Positions 26,561-35,111 are shown, counted from the stretch's first letter. The stretch: DNA of 64,000 nt from Streptomyces sp. NBC_00425 (GCF_036030735.1 NZ_CP107928.1:2108001-2172000); one strand, 5' to 3'. Notes: generated by a model not told the origin, from the sequence alone. A program made the numbers and translations.

Positions 26561-27787
26561 ATGGCACTGCTGCGGCAAGAGGTCGATCCGAGCGAGGCGG
26601 GGCTCGACCCGGAGGCGCTGGACCGCCTGGACCGGCACGTCGTCCGCCGGGTCGACGCGGGGCGCCTGCCCGGATTCCTCCTGGCCGTCTCCCGTGGCGG
26701 CCGGGTCGCCCACCTCACCGCGTACGGCCGTCGCGACATCGCCGCCGGACTGCCCGTCGAGCACGACACCCTCTACCGGATCTACTCCATGACCAAACCG
26801 GTCACCTCGGCGGCCGCGCTGATACTGGTCGAGGAGGGCCGGCTGCGGCTCGACGACCCGGTCGCCGACCATCTGCCGGCCTTCGCCGGGCTGCGGGTGT
26901 ACGAGGCCGGCGCCGGCGCGGACCTCACCACGCGCCCGCTCGAGCGGCCCCTGCTGGTGAAGCACCTGATGACCCACACCGCGGGTCTCACCTTCGCCTT
27001 CTACCACTGTCACCCCGTCGACGCCCTCTACCGCGAGGCGGGCCTGGAGTCGGCGGTGCTGCCGGGCTCGGACCTGGCCGCGACGGTGGAGGCGTACGCA
27101 CGGCTGCCGCTGCAGTTCGAGCCGGGCACGCAGTGGAACTACTCGGTGGCCACCAACGTCCTGGGCCGCGTCATCGAGGTCGTCTCCGGCAAGCCGCTGG
27201 ACGAGTTCCTCGCCGAGCGGATCTTCCGCCCTCTCGGCATGCCCGACGCCGGCTTCCAGGTCACGGCGGAACAGGCCGGCCGGCTGGCGGAGCTGTACGG
27301 CGACGGCGACGACGGCATCGAGCCGATCCCCGGACTGCCGTTGTCCGGCCGCCCCCGCTTCCTGTCCGGCAGCGGCGGCATGGTGGCGACCGCGTACGAC
27401 ATCCACCGCTTCACCGAGATGCTGCGCCGCGGCGGCGAGCTCGACGGGGTGCGACTGCTCCGGCCGCAGACAGTCGGCCTGATGACGGCCAACCATCTGC
27501 CCGACGGCGTCGACCTGCGCGCCTTCGGCAGCCGCCCGGCCCACGACGAGCCCGGGAACGACGGCGTGGGCTTCGGCCTCGGCGTCTCCGTGGTCGTCGA
27601 CCCGAGCCGCACCCAGGCGCCCTCGGGGCTCGGCACCTACGGCTGGAGCGGCGTCGCCACCACGACGTTCTGGGTCGACCCGGACCACGACGTGAGCGTG
27701 CAGTTCCTGACCCAGCTGAGGCCGAGGCGGTCCCTGAAGCTCTACCCCGACCTCAAGCGCCTGGTGCACGAGGCGATCAAGGACTGA
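26561..27787 (+). CDS. serine hydrolase, class C beta-lactamase/EstB-like esterase
   Basis: A 408-residue penicillin-binding-protein-fold hydrolase. The nucleophile and general base are in the SxxK motif SMTK at residues 76-79 (YRIYSMTKPVTS). The Tyr motif is WNYSVATN near residue 190, and the third motif has the form GWSG (GTYGWSGVATTTFWVDP), as in EstB-type esterases rather than the KTG of true beta-lactamases. There is no signal peptide, which supports a cytoplasmic esterase. Length is usual for the family. It stands alone between the MFS gene and the convergent saccharopine-type operon. The substrate is unknown. Confidence 0.87.
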   Translation: MALLRQEVDPSEAGLDPEALDRLDRHVVRRVDAGRLPGFLLAVSRGGRVAHLTAYGRRDIAAGLPVEHDTLYRIYSMTKPVTSAAALILVEEGRLRLDDPVADHLPAFAGLRVYEAGAGADLTTRPLERPLLVKHLMTHTAGLTFAFYHCHPVDALYREAGLESAVLPGSDLAATVEAYARLPLQFEPGTQWNYSVATNVLGRVIEVVSGKPLDEFLAERIFRPLGMPDAGFQVTAEQAGRLAELYGDGDDGIEPIPGLPLSGRPRFLSGSGGMVATAYDIHRFTEMLRRGGELDGVRLLRPQTVGLMTANHLPDGVDLRAFGSRPAHDEPGNDGVGFGLGVSVVVDPSRTQAPSGLGTYGWSGVATTTFWVDPDHDVSVQFLTQLRPRRSLKLYPDLKRLVHEAIKD

Positions 27788-27829
27788 CGGCGCGCCTCCC
27801 GGCCGCCGCGGACCCCGGCCGCTCGGCCC

Positions 27830-29032
27830 TCACTCCCCCGGCCACGAGCTGAACTCCAGTCCTTCCTCCGCGAGTTCACGCATCCACTCCTCGGAGCGGG
27901 CGGCGGTCCCGGCCGCCCGGTTCAGGCCCGCCGGCAGCGAGCCGTCCAGAATGTGGCGGACGCCGAGGGCGAGCGGCCGGGAGACACAGCGGGCCATCGC
28001 GCTCTCCGTCTCGTCGCCCTCCAGGTCCAGGAGATGACTGCCGTACCAGGAGCGGCCTGTGCCGTTCCCCCCTCCGTTCGCGCCGCCGGGTCCGCCGCCC
28101 GCCGCCGCGTCCGCGTGGACCTCCAGCGACACGGCGAGGACCACGCGGTCGCGGTCGGCGTCGGTGGTGGGGTGGGCGGCCGCCAGCTCCCGGGCCAGCG
28201 CCTCGATCCGGGTGTCGTCCCCCGCCCTCAGCTCCTCGAACACCGGCTCCCAGGCGCGCAGCCAGCCGTCCAGACGCAGCGTGCCGCGCACGAAGGTCAG
28301 CGCCCGCCAGGACGGCGGCAGCGCGTACTGCGCGATGAACGGGACGCTGTCCCGGTTGGGATAGGCCTCGAAGCGCTCGTCGCCCACCCGGTGGGCCCGC
28401 GTGGCCTCCCAGGGCCGGGCGGCCACGATCTCGGCGCCGTCCTCCACGTAACGGGCGGGCGCGCGCAGGGCGTTGAGGACTCCGAGGGGCGCCCAGCTGA
28501 AGCGGTACCGAAACGCGTCGGGGACGGCCGGCACGCCTCCGCAGTAGGAGGTGAACCGGTACGACGCCGCTGTGTCGTCGCCGATCGCCTCCCGGGCCCG
28601 GGCGACGAGACGGTGCGCGAAGAGGTGGTCGACTCCGGGGTCGAGACCCGCTTCGGTGAGGACGACGGTCCCGGAGCCGGCCGCCGCGGGCGCCAGCTCC
28701 AGGATCTCGTCCGAGACATAGCTGGAGCAGGCGAAGTGGGCCCGCCGGGCGACGCACGCCGACAGCAGCGCCGCGTGCCCGGACGCGGGCAGCATCGACA
28801 CGACGACGTCCCCGGGGGCCAGTTCGGCCGTCAGCGCGTCGAGGGTGTAGGCGCGCGGCTCGGCGCGGCCGGTGAGACCCAGCCGGTCGAGCGCCTCGGC
28901 CGCCCGCTCGGCCGTACGGTGCCACAGGCGCACCCGGTCGGTGTGGGCGCACAGGGCCGCCAGACCGCTGCCCGTGGACAGGCCCGCGCCGACCCAGTGG
29001 ACGGCGCCGGAGGCGGGGACGCGGTCAGACAC
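27830..29032 (-). CDS. saccharopine dehydrogenase/reductase-like protein (NADP-binding)
   Basis: A 400-residue protein of the saccharopine dehydrogenase (glutamate-forming)/LYS9-like group. The N-terminal Rossmann start is VHWVGAGLSTGSGLAALC, and the family signature SYVSDEI...LTEAGLDPGVDHL is plain near residue 125. GTG 29032 with AGGGGAG upstream is preferred over GTG 29065; it overlaps the preceding gene by eight bases. A low-complexity Gly/Asn loop (GGGPGGANGGGNGTG) interrupts the C-terminal domain. It is encoded next to a LYS1-like dehydrogenase, so the two could run lysine to saccharopine to aminoadipate semialdehyde, or act on a related imine pair. The direction and amine are not known. 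Confidence 0.82.
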   Translation of the reverse strand: MSDRVPASGAVHWVGAGLSTGSGLAALCAHTDRVRLWHRTAERAAEALDRLGLTGRAEPRAYTLDALTAELAPGDVVVSMLPASGHAALLSACVARRAHFACSSYVSDEILELAPAAAGSGTVVLTEAGLDPGVDHLFAHRLVARAREAIGDDTAASYRFTSYCGGVPAVPDAFRYRFSWAPLGVLNALRAPARYVEDGAEIVAARPWEATRAHRVGDERFEAYPNRDSVPFIAQYALPPSWRALTFVRGTLRLDGWLRAWEPVFEELRAGDDTRIEALARELAAAHPTTDADRDRVVLAVSLEVHADAAAGGGPGGANGGGNGTGRSWYGSHLLDLEGDETESAMARCVSRPLALGVRHILDGSLPAGLNRAAGTAARSEEWMRELAEEGLEFSSWPGE

Positions 29033-30086
29033 GGCCGGACTCCCCTGCGGTGAGGCCGAGTTCACGGCAGGCGGCGTGGAAGCGGTCGAGGCAGCGGTCC
29101 CACGGTCCGGCGGCGCCGAAGTCCAGCAGCACGGGGGTCAGGGCCGCGGAGAAGTCGGCGCTGGCCTCTCGCGGCAGCAGGGACGGCAGGTTGTCGATGG
29201 CGATCAGGTCGAGCGGGGGCTCCTTGCGCAGCCGGCGCACGGGGTCGCTCCACTCGGTGGTGCGGTCGTACACGGGCAGGACGTTGAGCGGCGAGCCCAC
29301 GTCACAGGTGACGTCGGAGAGGGTGCGCAGCCGCCGGGCGGGGTCGTCGAGGTCCTCCTCGCGGACGAACGGCGGCACCGGTGTCGTGGCGAGGACGCAG
29401 TTGACCAGGACGTCGTGGGCCAGCAGCGCGGTGCGGTCCAGGTCGCGGGTCTCCGCCAGGTCCCAGCAGGCGGGTTCCGCGCCGGCGGCGCCGAACGCGG
29501 CCCGCGCGCCCCGGCCGCTGCGGCCCAGGGCGCCGACGACGAGGGCGGTGAACTCCTCGTCGCCGGGAGCAGGGCGCAGCGCCTCGTCCCACTCGGCCTT
29601 CTCCGAGGGGCGCAGGGGCGCCGTGAGCCTGCCCCGGTGGTGCAGCACCGCCAGCGCCGCGCCGAGGTAGCCCGCCCAGTATCCGAACGCGGCGAGGCGG
29701 CGCCCGTGGTCGTCGATCAGGTACTCCAGATCGAGGAGGGCCCCTCCTCCGGCGGCGAACCGTTCCAACAGGGCGCGTGCTCCCGGCTGTTGCTTGTAGG
29801 CGTGCCCGAAGAAGACATGGCGGTGCGTCAACTCGTCGGGGGTGTCCGGGAGTTCCTTCAGGCCGAGGACGACCGTGTCGTGCGGCGCGGACGTCCAGGA
29901 GCCGGCGGGGGCGATCCGGGCGCCGGCCGCCGCGTAGGCGTCGGTGGCGAACACGCGCTGCGGCGAGTCCTCGACGGTCAGCGCCACGCCGGACTCGAGA
30001 AGGCGGCGGGCGTCGTCGGGGACGACCGGGGTGCGGCGTTCGGTGGTGCGGGCCTCGTGGCGCAGCCACAGGTGCAGTTCGGTCAT
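29025..30086 (-). CDS. saccharopine dehydrogenase (lysine-forming type, LYS1-like)
   Basis: A 353-residue protein resembling LYS1-type saccharopine dehydrogenase and the alanine-dehydrogenase N-domain. Visible are LWLRHEARTTERRTPVVPDDARRLLESGVALTVEDSPQRVF at the start, LGLKELPDTPDELTHRHVFFGHAYKQQPG, the LLDLEYLIDDHGRRLAAFGYWAGYLGAAL segment, VVGALGRSGRGA at the nucleotide site, and DVTCDVGSPLNVLP. The ATG at 30086 overlaps the stop of the oxidase gene (ATGA), and its own stop lies inside the next gene, so all three are translationally coupled. The enzyme class oxidatively cleaves or forms the lysine-2-oxoglutarate adduct using NAD. Confidence 0.85.
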   Translation of the reverse strand: MTELHLWLRHEARTTERRTPVVPDDARRLLESGVALTVEDSPQRVFATDAYAAAGARIAPAGSWTSAPHDTVVLGLKELPDTPDELTHRHVFFGHAYKQQPGARALLERFAAGGGALLDLEYLIDDHGRRLAAFGYWAGYLGAALAVLHHRGRLTAPLRPSEKAEWDEALRPAPGDEEFTALVVGALGRSGRGARAAFGAAGAEPACWDLAETRDLDRTALLAHDVLVNCVLATTPVPPFVREEDLDDPARRLRTLSDVTCDVGSPLNVLPVYDRTTEWSDPVRRLRKEPPLDLIAIDNLPSLLPREASADFSAALTPVLLDFGAAGPWDRCLDRFHAACRELGLTAGESGRV

Positions 30087-31228
30087 ACGCGGTTGACCTC
30101 CGGACGCGGGGCGTCGGCCGCGAAACGGTCGGCGCTCAGGGGGGTGACGTCCACGAAGGGTACGCGGCCGAGGTACAGGTCCCGGACGACCTCGCCGACG
30201 GCCGGGCCCTGGAGGAAGCCGTGACCGGAGAAGCCCGTCGCGTACAGGAAGCGGGACACCGACGACGCCTCGCCGATCAGGGCGTTGTGGTCCGGGGTGA
30301 CCTCGTACAGGCCCGCCCAGCCCCCGGTGCGGCGCAGGTCGAGCAGGGCGGGGGCGCGGCGTTGCATGGCGTCGGCGAGGCGCGGGATCCACCGGTCGTG
30401 GGCGTCGGTGGCGAAGCCCGGGCGCTCGTCGGGGTCGGACATCCCGACCAGGAGGCCGGGGCCCTCGGCGTGGAAGTAGAGGGAGCTGCTGAAGTCGATG
30501 GTCATGGGCAGCTCCGGCGGCAGGCCGGGCACCGGTTCGGTGACCGCGATCTGGCGGCGCAGCGGCTGCACCGGCAGGTCGACGCCGGCCATCGCGCCGA
30601 CGGCCCTGGACCAGGCGCCGGCCGCGCAGATCACCGTGTCGGTGGTGATGCGGCCGAGGGTGGTCTGCACGGCCGTGACGGCACTCCCCTGCCGTTCGAT
30701 GCCGGTGACCGCGGTGTGCCGCAGGACGCGCGCGCCGCAGCGGCGGGCGGCGGCCGCGTACCCGTGGACGACGGCTTCGGGCGTGCAGTGGCCGTCGTCG
30801 GGCGAGAACGCGGCCGCGAGTAACCCGTCGGTGCGGATCAGCGGGGAGAGCCGGCCGGCCTCGGCGGGGGCGATGAGGCGGCTGGGCACGCCGAGTGCGT
30901 TCTGCAGCCGCACGCCCGCCTCGAAGGCGGCGACGTCCTCGGGGCTGGAGAGCAGGAACAGGTAGCCGACGCGGCGCAGCCCGATGTCCTGCCCGATCTC
31001 CTCGCCGAACCGCGCGAACGCCTCGAGGCTGCGCGCACCGAGCTGGATGTTGAGCTCGTCGGAGAACTGGGCGCGGACCCCTCCGGCGGCCTTCGAGGTC
31101 GAGCCCGCGGCGAGTTCGTCCCGCTCGACGAGCAGGACGTCGCGGACGCCCGCGGCGGCGAGGTGGTAGGCGATGCTCGTGCCCATCACCCCGCCGCCGA
31201 TGACGACGACCGAGGCATGCGTGTTCAC
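30083..31228 (-). CDS. DAO-family FAD-dependent oxidoreductase (sarcosine oxidase beta-like)
   Basis: A 381-residue FAD amine oxidase or dehydrogenase. The ADP-binding fold is VVVIGGGVMGTSIAYHLAAAG at residues 7-27, with the acidic end of beta-2 in LLVERDELAAGSTSKAAGG. The C-terminal flavin-contact block is GWAGLYEVTPDHNALIGE and FLYATGFSGHGFLQGPAVGEV. It is closest in pattern to sarcosine oxidase beta subunits and proline or hydroxyproline dehydrogenases. It is the first gene of a three-gene coupled unit with two saccharopine-dehydrogenase-like enzymes, pointing to oxidation of a secondary amine such as saccharopine or a pipecolate-like compound (inference). It lies 109 bases after the ribA-like gene. 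Confidence 0.85.
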   Translation of the reverse strand: MNTHASVVVIGGGVMGTSIAYHLAAAGVRDVLLVERDELAAGSTSKAAGGVRAQFSDELNIQLGARSLEAFARFGEEIGQDIGLRRVGYLFLLSSPEDVAAFEAGVRLQNALGVPSRLIAPAEAGRLSPLIRTDGLLAAAFSPDDGHCTPEAVVHGYAAAARRCGARVLRHTAVTGIERQGSAVTAVQTTLGRITTDTVICAAGAWSRAVGAMAGVDLPVQPLRRQIAVTEPVPGLPPELPMTIDFSSSLYFHAEGPGLLVGMSDPDERPGFATDAHDRWIPRLADAMQRRAPALLDLRRTGGWAGLYEVTPDHNALIGEASSVSRFLYATGFSGHGFLQGPAVGEVVRDLYLGRVPFVDVTPLSADRFAADAPRPEVNRV

Positions 31229-31337
31229 GCGAACGGCTCCTTTCGGCGGCGGCCCCGGCCCGTACGCCGGAGCCGGGGCGGTGGAACGCCGGGACCGATG
31301 TGTTCCCTACCCGTGGGGACAGCGGTCCGAAGCACGC

Positions 31338-31997
31338 TCAGGACCAGTGGGCCACCGCGTCCAGGTGGGGCAGCCGGTGGTCCATCCGCTCCCGCTTGGT
31401 GCGCAGGTAGGTGATGTTGTTCTCGCACGGCTCGATCAGCAGGGGCACCTCTTCGGCGACCCTGATGCCGTTGTCCGTCAGCGCCTCCCGCTTGCGCGGG
31501 TTGTTCGACATCAGGCGGACGGACTCCACGCCCAGGTCGCGCAGGATGTCGGCGGCCACCTTGTAGTCGCGGGCGTCGACCGGGAACCCGAGAGCGACGT
31601 TCGCCTCGACGGTGTCCAGGCCCTCCGCCTGCAGCGCCATCGCACGCAGCTTGCCCAGCAGGCCGATTCCACGGCCCTCGTGGCCGCGCAGGTAGACGAC
31701 GATCCCGCTGCCCTCGGCGACGACCGACCGCAGCGCGGACTCCAGCTGCGCGCCGCACTCGCAGTGCTGGGAGCCGAACGCGTCACCGGTCAGGCATTCG
31801 GAATGCAGCCGGGTCAGAACTTCCTCGGCGCCTATCTCCCCGTACACCAGGGCGACCTGTTCGTCACCACGGTCGTGGTCCATGTAACCGATCGCCTGGA
31901 ATTTGCCGTACACGGTGGGCAGGGGGGCATTCACCACGCGTTCCACACCGGTGCGCTGCGGGGTCTTCGTGCCGAGTACGCCAATTTTTTCTGTCAT
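31338..31997 (-). CDS. ribA: GTP cyclohydrolase II-like enzyme with Met120 (predicted FAPy-forming)
   Basis: A 219-residue GTP cyclohydrolase II fold. Zinc cysteines are C68, C79 and C81 (SEC, then HCEC). The phosphate and guanine site is RGHEGRGIGLLGKLRAM, followed by DTVEANVALGFPVDARDY and RLMSNNPRK. The active-site Tyr of normal enzymes (E. coli Tyr105, in KIRAY) is Met120 here (codon 31640-31638). From memory, S. coelicolor SCO6655 also has Met120 and opens the GTP imidazole ring but does not remove the formyl group, giving FAPy; changing it to Tyr restores the full reaction. So this is probably not the housekeeping riboflavin enzyme. AGGA lies eight bases before ATG 31997. It diverges from a creatininase-family gene, a candidate deformylase, by 38 bases. 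Confidence 0.9.
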   Translation of the reverse strand: MTEKIGVLGTKTPQRTGVERVVNAPLPTVYGKFQAIGYMDHDRGDEQVALVYGEIGAEEVLTRLHSECLTGDAFGSQHCECGAQLESALRSVVAEGSGIVVYLRGHEGRGIGLLGKLRAMALQAEGLDTVEANVALGFPVDARDYKVAADILRDLGVESVRLMSNNPRKREALTDNGIRVAEEVPLLIEPCENNITYLRTKRERMDHRLPHLDAVAHWS

Positions 31998-32035
31998 GAT
32001 CTGGTTCCTAAGCAGAGACGAAGGGCCGGGAAGAA

Positions 32036-32800
32036 ATGAGTGGTTCGGACATACGGTCGGCGGCGTACGGGCTGGTGCCGACGGACACTACCGAAGACGT
32101 ACGGACCCGGGGCGCCGGCGTCTCGACGCAGGTGGCGGTTCTTCCCGTCGGGAGCTTCGAGCAGCACGGCCCGCACCTGCCGCTGGCCACCGACACCCTG
32201 GTGGCCTGCGCCATCGCACGGGAGATCGCCGGGGCGTACCCGGTGCACCTCCTCCCGCCGGTGACCATCGCCTGCTCGCACGAGCACGCGGCCTGGCCGG
32301 GAACCGTCAGCATCTCCTCGGTGACCCTTCACGCGGTGGTACGGGACGTCGCGGCGTCGCTGCGCCGCTCGGGCGTCGAGGCCCTGGTGCTGGTCAACGG
32401 ACACGGCGGGAACTACGTCCTGGGCAACGTCGTCCAGGAGTCCTCCGCCGCAGGTGAGCGGATGGCCCTCTTCCCGGCCCCGGAGGACTGGGAGGCGGCG
32501 CTGGTGCAGTCCGGAGTGTCGACCTCGCTGCTCACCGACATGCACGCCGGGGAGATCGAGACCTCGATCCTGCTGCACGCCCACCCCGAACTCGTCCGGC
32601 CCGGTTATGAGTCGGCCGATTTCGTCGCGGACGACCGCCGTCATCTGCTCACGCTGGGAATGTCCGCCTATACCGATTCGGGCGTCATCGGCCGTCCTTC
32701 CCTGGGGTCGGCGGAAAAGGGGAAGGAACTCCTGGCGAGCCTGGCGGATTCCTTCGGCGCGTATTTCTCCCTGCTCACCGCGGAATCCCCCGGAGCCTGA
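32036..32800 (+). CDS. creatininase-family amidohydrolase, candidate FAPy deformylase
   Basis: A 254-residue creatininase-family metal hydrolase. Metal-binding motifs: PVGSFEQHGPHLPLATDT with Glu42, His44 and Asp53, NGHGGN at 121-126, and HAGEIETS at 170-177. This family includes creatininase, mycofactocin MftE and the archaeal ArfB, which removes formate from the product of FAPy-forming GTP cyclohydrolases. It is divergent from a ribA paralogue predicted to stop at FAPy, only 38 bases away, so the deformylase role is attractive (inference from pairing). Its last 133 bases overlap, tail to tail, the coding region of the minus-strand membrane protein. Length is normal for the family. Confidence 0.85.
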   Translation: MSGSDIRSAAYGLVPTDTTEDVRTRGAGVSTQVAVLPVGSFEQHGPHLPLATDTLVACAIAREIAGAYPVHLLPPVTIACSHEHAAWPGTVSISSVTLHAVVRDVAASLRRSGVEALVLVNGHGGNYVLGNVVQESSAAGERMALFPAPEDWEAALVQSGVSTSLLTDMHAGEIETSILLHAHPELVRPGYESADFVADDRRHLLTLGMSAYTDSGVIGRPSLGSAEKGKELLASLADSFGAYFSLLTAESPGA

Positions 32801-34041
32801 ACCGCCTCGGCGGCCCCGCCGGTCGCCGCGGCTTCGGCGGCCTCGAAGAGCGGAGCGGACGGGGCCGCCGTCGCGGCGGGCGGCTCCGCGACCGGAGCCC
32901 CGTCGCGCGCGGCCCCGGCGGCGCTTCGGTCGCGCAGTCCCGCGTACCAGCGGACGACGAGCACGACCGCCCCCGGCAGCGCCGCGACGAAGCTGAGCAC
33001 GCCGTACACGACGGCGACCGCGAGGCCGGTGCTCGCGCCGAGCCCGGCCGCGCCGAACGCCCACGCGGTGACGCCCTCGCGGGGGCCCCAGCCGCCGACG
33101 TTCAGCGGCAGGCCCATGGCGAGCAGGGCGAGGACGGCGATGGGCAGCAGCGCGAGCACGGAGGCGCCGGAGCCGGCGACCCGGGCGGCCACCACGAACA
33201 TCCCGAGGTGCCCGGCCAGCACGACCGCCGAGGACAGGGCGACGCCCGGTCCGTTGCGCCGGGACACCAGCCCCTCGCGCGCCTCGGTCAGCGCCGCCCG
33301 CAGCCGCCCCGAGCGCCGGGGCGCTGCGGAGTTCATCCGGACGGCGAGGACGACGGCGAGCGCGCCCGCGCCGGCCAGCAGGACGATCGGCGCGATCTGG
33401 CGGGCGTCCGCCATGACCGGGGAGGGCAGGGTCAGCAGAATCGTCACGCCCGCCACGGTCAGCACCAGCTGTCCCGCGGTGCGCTCCAGGACGACGGCCC
33501 GCACACCGCGTCCGACGTCGCCGGCGCTCTGCCCGTGCCGGACCGCGCGGTGCACGTCGCCGAGGACGCCGCCGGGCAGCGCCGCGTTGAGGAACAGGGC
33601 CCGGTAGTAGTCGGCGACGGCGGCGCCGAGCGGCAGCCGGATGCGCAGCGCGCGGGCCACCAGCGCCCACCGCCAGGCGCTGAACACGGTGGTGACGGCG
33701 CCGATGCCGAGCGCCGCCAGCAGGATCGGCGCGTCGATCCGCCGCAGCCCGTCCAGGAAGACGCCGGTGCCCAGCCGCCACAGCAGGACCGTGAGGATGA
33801 CGACCCCGGCGACGGTCCCGAAGTGCGTGCGCAGCGCGCGGCCCCCGAGCAGGGCGCGCAGCCGGGACCGCTTCGTGTGCGGCGCGGTCACGATGACCCC
33901 GATACGGGCCTCGGACACGGCCGGGCCCGTACGGACGGCCACCGGGCCGCGCTGCGGCCGCCGTGCGGCCGGCAGGGCCCCCTCGGCCCACAGCACGGGC
34001 GCCGCGGCCGCCAGCCTGGGGCCGACCGTCTCCGCGCTCAT
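32668..34041 (-). CDS. MprF/LPG-synthase-type transmembrane protein (flippase-like domain)
   Basis: A 457-residue integral membrane protein of the lysylphosphatidylglycerol-synthase TM (UPF0104/AglD) family. About eight hydrophobic segments lie between residues 75 and 370, with the family blocks WRWALVARALRIRLPLGAAVADYYRALFLNAALPGGVLGDVHRAVRH, VLERTAGQLVL and LPLNVGGWGPREGVTAWAFG. There is no C-terminal aminoacyl-transferase domain, so it is a transport- or flippase-like member rather than a lipid aminoacylase. It starts with an ATGA overlap with the methyltransferase gene. The C-terminal 44 codons run antisense to the creatininase gene, giving a 133-base convergent overlap. It may move a lipid-linked product of the neighbouring glycosyltransferase. 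Confidence 0.82.
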   Translation of the reverse strand: MSAETVGPRLAAAAPVLWAEGALPAARRPQRGPVAVRTGPAVSEARIGVIVTAPHTKRSRLRALLGGRALRTHFGTVAGVVILTVLLWRLGTGVFLDGLRRIDAPILLAALGIGAVTTVFSAWRWALVARALRIRLPLGAAVADYYRALFLNAALPGGVLGDVHRAVRHGQSAGDVGRGVRAVVLERTAGQLVLTVAGVTILLTLPSPVMADARQIAPIVLLAGAGALAVVLAVRMNSAAPRRSGRLRAALTEAREGLVSRRNGPGVALSSAVVLAGHLGMFVVAARVAGSGASVLALLPIAVLALLAMGLPLNVGGWGPREGVTAWAFGAAGLGASTGLAVAVVYGVLSFVAALPGAVVLVVRWYAGLRDRSAAGAARDGAPVAEPPAATAAPSAPLFEAAEAAATGGAAEAVQAPGDSAVSREKYAPKESARLARSSFPFSADPREGRPMTPESV

Positions 34042-35111
34042 CCGGCTCCGCCCGTCGGGCGGGCAAGTGCCAGCAGGTCGCTGTGGTGCACGGTGACGTG
34101 CAGGTCGCCCGCCGCGCAGGCCGCGAGCCGGGCCGCCAGGTAGGGCTCGGCGCGCTCGGCCAGTTCGGGGCGCTCCTCCACGGCGGCCCCGACCCAGCCG
34201 CGCAGCCACTGGGCGGTCAGGCCGACGTTCTCCGGGCCGAGCCGCCACGGGCTGGGGTGCACCTTGACGGTCGCGCCCTGGTCGGCGAACGCCTCGCAGG
34301 CGACGTTCACCGCGTCGGGGCCGAGGAGTCCGTCGCGCCGCTGGTGGTCGTTGAAGGCGGCCGCTATCTCCTGGTCCAGCGGGTCGGGCGCGCTCAGTTC
34401 GACGCGGCCGGCGACCGACAGCGTCAGCAGCGCCGGGCAGCCCGCGCCCGCACACGCCGCGGCGAGCGTCTCGATCTCCTCGCGGGTGAGGACGTCCAGC
34501 AGCGCGGAGGCGGTCACCAGCGAGGCGCCGGCCAGCGCGTCCGGGGTGAGCCGGGCGACGTCGCCGCGCCGCGTCTCCACGGTGACCCGGCTGCCGTCGG
34601 CGGCCGCCCGCGGCGAGGCGACGGCCGCGAAGTGCAGGAGGTAGGGGTCGCGGTCGTGCAGGACCCAGTGCTGCGGGCCGTCCAGCCGCGGGGCCAGCCA
34701 GCGGCCCATGGAGCCGGTGCCGCAGCCCAGGTCGTGGATGGCGATCCCGCTGCGGCCGGGCAGGTTGGCGAGCCGGATCCGCAGCGGGTCCAGCAGGTCC
34801 ATCGCCCGGGCGGCGGCGTCGGCCGGCTCGCGCAGCTCCAGCCACTCGGGGGCGTAGCGGGGCTGCTCCTCCGGCCCGCTGTCGCGCAGCCGTACGGTGG
34901 GCCGCTCGCCGGGCCGGCCCACCGGTCCGGCGCCGGCGATGACGCCCGGCGCCACGGCCTCGACGCCGTGCACCGCGGCCGGCCCCACGGGGCCGCCGTC
35001 GGCGAGAGCCGTCGTCTCGAGCACAGAACCTGCCTCCGTCCGGCCCGGCTGGGTCGGGATGCCGCCGACGCGTCGCGCCACGTCGGCCGGGGTCGCCGTC
35101 GTCTTCCTCAT
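34038..35111 (-). CDS. class I SAM-dependent methyltransferase
   Basis: A 357-residue methyltransferase. The SAM motif I is AIHDLGCGTGSMGRWLAPRL near residue 128, the acidic residue of motif II is in HWVLHDRDPYLL, and motif IV is in LVTASALLDVLTREE. Residues 1-110 form an extra N-terminal region without a recognised domain. ATGA overlaps join it to the glycosyltransferase upstream and the membrane protein downstream. The substrate should be the product of the PTPS-like/GT cluster, or a metabolite handed between them; nothing in the sequence tells O-, N- or C-methylation. Confidence 0.82.
   Translation of the reverse strand: MRKTTATPADVARRVGGIPTQPGRTEAGSVLETTALADGGPVGPAAVHGVEAVAPGVIAGAGPVGRPGERPTVRLRDSGPEEQPRYAPEWLELREPADAAARAMDLLDPLRIRLANLPGRSGIAIHDLGCGTGSMGRWLAPRLDGPQHWVLHDRDPYLLHFAAVASPRAAADGSRVTVETRRGDVARLTPDALAGASLVTASALLDVLTREEIETLAAACAGAGCPALLTLSVAGRVELSAPDPLDQEIAAAFNDHQRRDGLLGPDAVNVACEAFADQGATVKVHPSPWRLGPENVGLTAQWLRGWVGAAVEERPELAERAEPYLAARLAACAAGDLHVTVHHSDLLALARPTGGAG

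Noticed and set aside
26561..27787. True class C beta-lactamase (antibiotic resistance)
   Set aside because: Third motif is GWSG rather than KTG and no signal peptide is present; an EstB-like esterase fits better.
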